A stretch of 62,292 nucleotides of DNA from Clostridia bacterium (GTDB lineage: Bacteria; Bacillota; Clostridia; Oscillospirales; CAG-382): positions 1 through 62,292 of the forward strand of contig JAFQKR010000074.1 in the NCBI GenBank assembly GCA_017396825.1, given 5' to 3'. Position numbers and translations under genes: made by a program. The first letter of the stretch is position 1. Every line of letters starts with the position of its first letter. The notes below the pieces were generated by a model that saw only the letters and a list, made by a program, of their open reading frames with translations, made no database searches and was not told the DNA's origin. This document shows positions 59,754 through 62,292 of the stretch, in pieces.

Positions 59754-60518
59754 CTAGCTGTTCTTTTTGTAAAGAATATTAAGCCCCTTAAGCACCAAAT
59801 GCTCATCCAAGGTGATCTTGTGCTTGCAATGAGGCACGATTATGGCAGACAGTCCACCCGTTGCATAAACGGGAAGCACCGCTCCAACCTCTTCACATAT
59901 ACGATCTATCATACCGTCAACCAATGCGGCGTTGCCATAAATAACCCCCGACTTAACACAATCCACCGTGTTTTTTGCCACTACCATTGAAGGTGCATCA
60001 AGGCTGACCTGCGGAAGCTGTGCAGTGCCCATAGCCAACGCCTGCATACCCATACGCACACCGGGGATAATGGAAACTCCGATGAAGGCGCCCTTGTCGT
60101 TGACAACCATCATTTTAGTAGCGGTGCCCATATCCACAATAAGAGAAGGACTGCCGTATATATGATGAGCCGCAACACAAGCACAGATAAGGTCAGCGCC
60201 TACAGAAGACGGTGTATCACAATGGATGTTGATACCCGTTTTTATGCCGGGGCCAACGTTTATAGCCTCTATACCATAGATGCTTTTAACAGCCTTGTTC
60301 ATGGCAGCGTTAAGAGGAGGCACTACCGACGAAATGATAGCACCCATTATTTGTGACTTTTCAACATTATGAAGGGACAACACGTTAAGCAACAAAACGG
60401 CATACTCGTCCGCAGTTTTGGTGGATACCGTAGCCAATCTTGCTACAAACTTAAGGTTATCCCCTTCAAAGCCACCGAGGGTGATGTTTGTATTGCCTAT
60501 ATCAATAGTAAGAACCAC
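59754..60518 (-). CDS. coaX: Type III pantothenate kinase
   Basis: A 254-residue kinase, first step of coenzyme A synthesis. The ASKHA fold motifs are clear: TIDIGNTNITLGGFEGD (phosphate 1), GADLICACVAAHHIYG with the catalytic Asp nearby, LIVDMGTATKMMVV (phosphate 2), and VYATGGLSAII (adenosine). The start is GTG at 60518 with GGGAGG 7 bases upstream; the frame extends 12 codons further back without a site. It is followed by an ECF S component gene that may bring in its substrate. Confidence 0.95.
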   Translation of the reverse strand: MVLTIDIGNTNITLGGFEGDNLKFVARLATVSTKTADEYAVLLLNVLSLHNVEKSQIMGAIISSVVPPLNAAMNKAVKSIYGIEAINVGPGIKTGINIHCDTPSSVGADLICACVAAHHIYGSPSLIVDMGTATKMMVVNDKGAFIGVSIIPGVRMGMQALAMGTAQLPQVSLDAPSMVVAKNTVDCVKSGVIYGNAALVDGMIDRICEEVGAVLPVYATGGLSAIIVPHCKHKITLDEHLVLKGLNILYKKNS

Positions 60519-60542
60519 GCTGTCGCCTCCCTTCACCGCTTT

Positions 60543-60570
60543 ATTATAGCACAATTACAGATAATTGCAA
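60543..60570 (-). promoter_or_regulatory. Promoter of coaX
   Basis: Minus strand TTGCAA, 16-base spacer, TATAAT, 25 bases upstream of the GTG start. Confidence 0.65.
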
Positions 60571-60596
60571 TATGCATATTATATTAAAAATAACGG

Positions 60597-60625
60597 TTGA
60601 ATTTTAGAACGGGCTGTGTTAAAAT
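60597..60625 (+). promoter_or_regulatory. Promoter of azlCD
   Basis: TTGAAT, 17-base spacer, TAAAAT, 33 bases before the ATG of azlC. Confidence 0.7.
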
Positions 60626-60657
60626 CCTAAAAGACATTTATTTTAAGGACAATTGGT

Positions 60658-61359
60658 ATGAAAGATTTTAAAAAAGGACTGCGGCTTGGTGTGCCTATCG
60701 GTCTTGGATATCTGTCGGTATCCTTCGCCTTTGGTATCCTTGCCGTTTCCAAGGGCTTACTTTGGTGGCAGGCAGTTATTATTTCAATGACCACGGTTAC
60801 CTCAGCAGGACAGCTTGCCGCTGTTGATATTATGACCGCCCCATTCAGGTATGCGGAGATGCTTCTGTCACAGTTTACCATTAATATAAGATACTCTTTT
60901 ATGTCCGTTTCTCTTTCCCAAAAAGCATCAGCAGAGTTTACCGGAATAAAAAGATGGCTGCTTGGCTTTTTTATGACGGACGAAATATTTGCCGTTGCCT
61001 CCACCCAAAAGGAGGTTAGCTCTAAACTCTTTTCGGGGCTTGCAGTTATGCCCTACCTGGGATGGACCACCGGCACGCTTCTCGGCAGTATACTGGGTAA
61101 CGTACTGCCTCAAATCGTTATGAACGCCCTTAACGTAGCCATTTACGGTATGTTTATCGCCATAGTGGTACCTGATGCAAAAAAATCGATCAAGCTTCTT
61201 ACCGTAGTGGCGTTATCCATAGGAATTAGTTTTGCGTTTTACTACATTCCTGCTTTAAAAGCCGTATCCTCGGGTATAACCGTGTGCATCTGTGCCATCA
61301 CAGCCGCATTGTTCGGCGCACTGATTTTCCCGATAAAGGAGGATAATGGCGATGAATGA
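60658..61359 (+). CDS. azlC: Branched-chain amino-acid exporter subunit AzlC
   Basis: A 233-residue membrane protein with about seven helices. The AzlC/YgaZ features are GVPIGLGYLSVSFAFGILA near residue 11, TTVTSAGQLAAVD near 43, and NIRYSFMSVSLSQK near 80. With AzlD it exports branched-chain amino acids or analogues. AAGGA lies 8 bases before the ATG. The stop overlaps the azlD start by 8 bases, which supports coupling and a two-subunit pump. Confidence 0.94.
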   Translation: MKDFKKGLRLGVPIGLGYLSVSFAFGILAVSKGLLWWQAVIISMTTVTSAGQLAAVDIMTAPFRYAEMLLSQFTINIRYSFMSVSLSQKASAEFTGIKRWLLGFFMTDEIFAVASTQKEVSSKLFSGLAVMPYLGWTTGTLLGSILGNVLPQIVMNALNVAIYGMFIAIVVPDAKKSIKLLTVVALSIGISFAFYYIPALKAVSSGITVCICAITAALFGALIFPIKEDNGDE

Positions 61360-61672
61360 TAAGGGGTTTTGGATATATCTGCTTATTCTTTGCGGCTCTA
61401 CGTACCTTATAAGGGCTATCCCCTTTGCCGCCGCAAGGAAAAAGATTACAAACACGTTTATACGTTCTTTTTTACATTACATTCCTTACACGGTTTTGGC
61501 GGCAATGACCTTTCCCGCCGCTCTTTACGCAACAGATAACGTAATTTCTGCTGCCGCAGGCTTGGCGGTGGGCATGATATTTGCCCTGCTTGGCAAGGGG
61601 CTTACCACCGTTGCGGTGGTTTCCTGCCTTGGTGTTTTTATAACGGATCTAATTGTAAGTAGCCCTTTGTAA
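61352..61672 (+). CDS. azlD: Branched-chain amino-acid exporter subunit AzlD
   Basis: A 106-residue membrane protein with four helices, the partner of AzlC. The N-terminus WIYLLILCGSTYLIRAIPFA is typical, with LHYIPYTVLAAMTFPA after it. The ATG at 61352 is 9 bases after GGAGG; an in-frame ATG six bases earlier is only 3 bases from it. It overlaps azlC. Confidence 0.93.
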   Translation: MNDKGFWIYLLILCGSTYLIRAIPFAAARKKITNTFIRSFLHYIPYTVLAAMTFPAALYATDNVISAAAGLAVGMIFALLGKGLTTVAVVSCLGVFITDLIVSSPL

Positions 61673-61720
61673 TAGCGCTGCATACTATGTATTACACACT
61701 TTATTTATGAGGTGATTGTA

Positions 61721-62292
61721 ATGTATAGAGAAAACTTTTTCAAAGGTAACGGCTGCGGCTGCAATAACAGTGACAGCAGCAACCTTATACCGGACCGCTT
61801 CAAGTGTAACAACCCCAACTGCAAAATTTGCGGCGGTAACGGTAACAACTGCAGTTGCAACTGCGGTTATAACAATGGCTGTGATGAATGCAACACCTGC
61901 CCTACCTGCCCTCCTTGTCCAACCTGCCCTCCCGGTCCTCAAGGTCCTCAGGGTCCTCAGGGCCCTCAAGGTCCTCAGGGTTCCCAAGGGCCCGCAGGTC
62001 CTCAAGGCCCCACCGGCCCTCAAGGTCCCATAGGTGAAACCGGCCCCGCAGGTCCTCAAGGTCCCGCAGGTGAGACCGGTCCCGCAGGCCCCACAGGTGC
62101 AACGGGTGCAACCGGCCCCATAGGTCCTCAAGGTCCCGCAGGTGAGACCGGCCCCGCAGGTCCTCAAGGTCCCGCAGGCCCTGCAGGTGTAACGGGTGCA
62201 ACCGGCCCCATAGGTCCTCAAGGTCCCGTAGGCGAAACCGGCCCCGCAGGTCCTCAAGGTCCCGCAGGCCCCGCAGGTGCAACGGGTGCAAC
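61721..62292 (+). CDS. Collagen-like repeat protein with Cys-rich N-terminus (3' truncated)
   Basis: The gene is open from the ATG at 61721 to the window edge, at least 190 residues. GAGGTG lies 7 bases upstream. Residues 1-66 are rich in Cys, Asn and Gly ([22 protein letters not shown], then [12 protein letters not shown]). From about 67 the sequence is strict Gly-X-Y with [12 protein letters not shown] and GPI triplets, i.e. a collagen triple helix like BclA exosporium filaments or surface collagen-like proteins. No signal peptide is seen; the N-terminus could be crosslinked through cysteines, as in spore-coat or exosporium anchoring. Its C-terminal domain is outside the window. Confidence 0.9.
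   Translation, partial: MYRENFFKGNGCGCNNSDSSNLIPDRFKCNNPNCKICGGNGNNCSCNCGYNNGCDECNTCPTCPPCPTCPPGPQGPQGPQGPQGPQGSQGPAGPQGPTGPQGPIGETGPAGPQGPAGETGPAGPTGATGATGPIGPQGPAGETGPAGPQGPAGPAGVTGATGPIGPQGPVGETGPAGPQGPAGPAGATGA
62096..62292 (+). repeat. 90-base repeats in the collagen-like gene
   Basis: A 90-base (30-residue, ten Gly-X-Y triplets) unit begins at 62096, 62186 and 62276 with near identity. The unit starts with a GAT/GVT triplet and GATGPIGPQ. Copy number is probably variable and the array continues beyond the window. Confidence 0.85.

Noticed and set aside
61685..62291. Long antisense frames with GTLRTCGAG- and LEDLRG-like repeats
   Set aside because: They are mirror images of the Gly-X-Y repeats of the plus-strand collagen-like gene, which has the ribosome site and biological sequence.
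1..62292. Prophage, insertion sequences, integrative elements or tRNA genes
   Set aside because: No integrase, transposase, terminase or cloverleaf with a terminal CCA was seen on either strand by eye. A tRNA scan would settle the last point.

Overview
The window is chromosomal DNA from an anaerobic Gram-positive bacterium of the class Clostridia, most like the Oscillospirales (Ruminococcaceae-type) lineage; I cannot fix the genus by eye. The signs are near-consensus sigma-A promoters with 17-base spacers, strong AGGAGG ribosome sites with frequent TTG and GTG starts, a T-box leader, secreted dockerin proteins, ECF and BMP transporters, and an oxygen-defence set of superoxide reductase, flavodiiron protein and rubredoxin. 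No prophage, insertion sequence, CRISPR array or tRNA gene was found.

Layout. 1-333 is the 5' end of a 16S rRNA gene on the minus strand, with two tandem promoters. 900-2530 holds a TetR repressor divergent from a cation efflux transporter. 2534-2931 holds an orphan transcription unit: promoter, about 100 nt of structured RNA, intrinsic terminator, then a small membrane ORF. 2932-10732 holds two large secreted dockerin proteins (metallo-beta-lactamase fold; C39-like peptidase plus SLH) around an ABC exporter. 10951-14770 holds a mutarotase, a ferritin-like/VIT transporter and a glycogen branching enzyme. 14953-18297 is a three-gene cassette (SPFH/zinc ribbon, zinc ribbon/membrane, TPM) like Bacillus ydjI-ydjG-ydjH. 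18514-23482 is the oxygen-defence cluster, a ZIP transporter and a surface 5'-nucleotidase. 23522-28101 holds a YwaF-like protein divergent from a BlaI/BlaR1-like pair that runs into an L-asparaginase gene. 28156-33213 is a T-box-controlled aspS-gatC-gatA-gatB operon. 33328-35192 holds an FTR-like protein, thioredoxin and hisS. 35399-40562 is a BMP-type nucleoside ABC transporter. 40755-43165 holds a DUF1292 protein, xpt and a MATE transporter. 43186-47784 is a giant secreted nuclease-like dockerin protein. 47998-53687 holds two sodium symporters and a polar amino-acid ABC transporter. 54004-57207 is a secreted beta-helix protein with an N-terminal dockerin. 57387-61672 holds MgtC, purC, coaX with an ECF S component, and azlCD. 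The window ends inside a collagen-like repeat gene.

The most interesting points are these. (1) gatA encodes a shortened protein that appears to have lost the catalytic lysine and the GGSSGG cis-serine motif, although gatB, gatC, aspS and the leader (apparent Asn specifier AAC) look intact. (2) Four dockerin proteins in about 55 kb carry no obvious cellulase, which points to a non-cellulosomal surface complex with nuclease-like, peptidase-like and hydrolase-like members. (3) There is an orphan small structured RNA followed by a hydrophobic micro-ORF at 2613-2971. (4) The BlaR1-like protein has an unusual sensor domain and shares its transcription unit with asparaginase. Gene starts were chosen from ribosome-site spacing, so many differ from the longest open frame.
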